Shown piece after piece: positions 12,982 to 14,277 of a stretch of 14,277 nt of DNA; within the stretch, counting starts at the first letter, position 1; the number at the start of each line of letters is the position of its first letter. Made by a program: the position numbers and the translations under genes. The stretch lies in NCBI GenBank assembly GCA_002171675.1, contig NHDX01000026.1, positions 1 through 14,277 of the forward strand, in the 5' to 3' direction. The stretch is from Chloroflexi bacterium TMED70 (GTDB taxonomy: Bacteria > Chloroflexota > Dehalococcoidia > Lucifugimonadales > Lucifugimonadaceae). The notes beneath the pieces are model-generated. The model saw nothing but the letters and a program-made list of their open reading frames with translations. It searched no databases and had not been told where the DNA came from.

Positions 12982-13749
12982 ATGATTTCTAAAAAAACTT
13001 CCGAAAAAAATTTACAGTTATTTACTTTTCCAAAAGACGGTAAATCATCTAAAAATATACTTGATAAGGGACTACTAATTACTTTTGAAGGCGGTGAAGG
13101 ATCTGGAAAATCTACTCAATGTAAAAGATTAGTAAACAAACTTGTTTCTGAAGGTGTAAATTCAATTTTAGTACATGAACCAGGAAATACACCAATGGGA
13201 GAGCAAGTCAGAAAATGGATTAAGTCTAAAAGTATTAAAAATCCAATTGCTGAGACATATTTATTTTGCGCAGCAAGAGCAGAATTATGTAAGGCAGTCA
13301 TAGAACCTGCACTTGATAAAGGTATTACTGTTATTGTAGACAGGTTTATACATTCAACTATTGCATATCAAGGTTATGGTAAAGGAGTGCCATTAGATGT
13401 CATAGACCAATTGAATACAATAACTATTAAGGATTTATCACCTGATCTGACTATTCTTTTAGATATTGACCCTGATTTATCTACTCAAAGAATTAATAAG
13501 AATATTAATATTGAATTATCAAGCTTAAATAATAATAAGAAAAAGTCAAAAAGAGAAAATTTCGAAGGTAATAAGTACGAAAATATGAGCATGAGTTTTC
13601 ATCATAAAGTTAGGAATGGATACCTAGAAATGGCTAATGAACAAAGATCTTCATGGAGTATAGTTGGAGCTCATCAATCAGAATCTAGGGTTGCTGATTC
13701 AATTTGGAAAAGAGTTAAGAGATTGATAGATACTCATAAATCAAACTGA
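12982..13749 (+). CDS. tmk: Thymidylate kinase
   Basis: Phosphorylates dTMP to dTDP with ATP. Marks: GLLITFEGGEGSGKST (30-45) with the P-loop, HEPGNTPMGEQVR (65-77, normally REPGGTPxGExxR), FCAARAELCKAVIEPAL (95-111), DRFIHSTIAYQGYGKG (120-135), PDLTILLDID (154-163) and VRNGYLEMA (210-218). At 255 aa it is longer than the usual 205-215. About 28 extra residues precede the core, and the lid region (170-205) carries an Asn/Lys-rich insert of roughly 15-18 residues. No Met lies between residue 1 and the P-loop, and the ATG abuts the upstream stop with AAGAGA in front, so the extension appears genuine. Its last 9 bases overlap the convergent Nudix gene. Confidence 0.94.
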   Translation: MISKKTSEKNLQLFTFPKDGKSSKNILDKGLLITFEGGEGSGKSTQCKRLVNKLVSEGVNSILVHEPGNTPMGEQVRKWIKSKSIKNPIAETYLFCAARAELCKAVIEPALDKGITVIVDRFIHSTIAYQGYGKGVPLDVIDQLNTITIKDLSPDLTILLDIDPDLSTQRINKNINIELSSLNNNKKKSKRENFEGNKYENMSMSFHHKVRNGYLEMANEQRSSWSIVGAHQSESRVADSIWKRVKRLIDTHKSN

Positions 13750-14166
13750 AAACTTCTTATCCTTCCAATCATCTATAATTTTCTTATCATGATCAAAAGC
13801 TAAATCTGGTAAGTTATCTAAATCAAAAAATCCAACTTCTAGTGTTTCATCTAAAGGTTTTGGTACTCCTGAAATTAATTCTAAATCCCAAACTAAAAGT
13901 ATGATTGGAGATTCATTTTCAGAATAAACTCCAGAAATCCATGATGCTTTCACTGTTATACCACACTCCTCAAAAAGCTCTCTCTCAATAGCGTTTTCAA
14001 CTTTTTCAAATCTATTTATGAAGCCTGAGGGCATACTCCATTTACCATAACCTGGTTCAATTCCCCTCTTAACAAGTAATATCTGATTATTATTTTCTAA
14101 AATACCTATACCTACTACTTTTGGGTCTAAATATTTATTGTTTTCTATATTAATATTAAATTCCAT
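13741..14166 (-). CDS. Nudix hydrolase
   Basis: A small hydrolase of the Nudix superfamily, cleaving nucleoside diphosphates linked to another group (such as oxidised nucleotides, ADP-ribose or NADH). The Nudix box is complete: G48, E54, then R62-E63-L-F-E66-E67-C-G-I at 62-70, matching GX5EX7REUXEEXGU, and it follows KWSMPSGFINRFE. An N-terminal stretch DPKVVGIGILENNNQILLVKRG (14-35) gives the first strands. The length of 141 aa is typical of a single-domain enzyme. The ATG at 14166 has no Shine-Dalgarno and lies 37 bases from a divergent start. A clean-up or ADP-ribose/NADH-type role is possible, but the substrate cannot be read from sequence. The C-terminal 3 codons, including the stop, overlap tmk. 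Confidence 0.9.
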   Translation of the reverse strand: MEFNINIENNKYLDPKVVGIGILENNNQILLVKRGIEPGYGKWSMPSGFINRFEKVENAIERELFEECGITVKASWISGVYSENESPIILLVWDLELISGVPKPLDETLEVGFFDLDNLPDLAFDHDKKIIDDWKDKKFSV

Positions 14167-14203
14167 TGCATATATATTTTAATAATAAGTCTAAATCAAT
14201 CTT

Positions 14204-14277
14204 ATGGCTACAAATAAAAATCAGAAAAAAAATTCTTTAGAAACTATATCTAATAACGATCCAACACTAGGAAGATT
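14204..14277 (+). CDS. Unidentified gene, 5' end only
   Basis: An ATG at 14204 opens a frame that stays open to the window edge (24 codons), reading MATNKNQKKNSLETISNNDP and then TLGR. The start is polar and Lys/Asn-rich with no signal peptide. I do not recognise the family from this fragment. It is divergent from the Nudix gene across only 37 AT-rich bases, with no clear ribosome binding site, so it may be read from a very short or leaderless transcript. It is supported mainly by its position after a divergent gene and by codon use like the neighbours. Confidence 0.5.
   Translation, partial: MATNKNQKKNSLETISNNDPTLGR

Overview
The window is a compact, strongly AT-rich bacterial chromosome segment. 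Arginine is written almost entirely as AGA, third codon positions are mostly A or T, TGA is a stop, and TTG is used as a start for four genes. It holds 18 protein-coding genes, 16 complete and one cut at each edge. There are no RNA genes, insertion sequences or CRISPR arrays, and no intergenic gap reaches 100 bases. The mix of PdxS/PdxT vitamin B6 synthesis, an R3H-domain AAA ATPase of the Ycf45-like type next to thymidylate kinase, a GapB-like GAPDH and a short-spaced layout fits a streamlined, probably marine Chloroflexota (SAR202/Dehalococcoidia-like). This placement is an inference from gene content and style, not a proven assignment.

Layout. Bases 1-1169 (minus) carry rpsF-ssb-rpsR, read from a promoter with an extended -10 near 1207-1215. 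glyA (minus, 1253-2470) follows. A divergent AT-rich spacer separates it from a plus-strand pair: a PIG-L/LmbE-type deacetylase and a PHP-fold protein of the CpsB/YwqE family that has lost most of its metal ligands (2555-4012). Then comes a minus-strand operon of a ketopantoate-reductase-like enzyme, an RraA/HMG-aldolase-like protein and a branched-chain aminotransferase (4009-6595). From 6682 the plus strand carries rph-eno-gap, pdxS-pdxT, then the R3H ATPase and tmk. A minus-strand Nudix hydrolase ends inside the tail of tmk. An unidentified plus-strand gene begins at 14204 and leaves the window.

How the genes work together. Most are core housekeeping: translation and single-strand DNA binding (rpsF/ssb/rpsR), one-carbon metabolism (glyA), RNA 3'-end trimming (rph), lower glycolysis/gluconeogenesis (eno, gap), PLP synthesis (pdxST), dTTP supply (tmk) and nucleotide clean-up (Nudix). 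GlyA and the aminotransferase both need the PLP made by PdxST. The IlvE/PanE-like/RraA-like operon combines three enzyme types that act on 2-oxo acids.

The points most worth a second look are: the apparently inactive PHP protein coupled to a deacetylase; the ribosomal protein S18 with an unusual core motif and a tandem-repeat acidic tail; the SSB ending in Trp rather than Phe; the cofactor-site change in GAPDH; and a GC-rich, codon-atypical patch at the start of pdxS.
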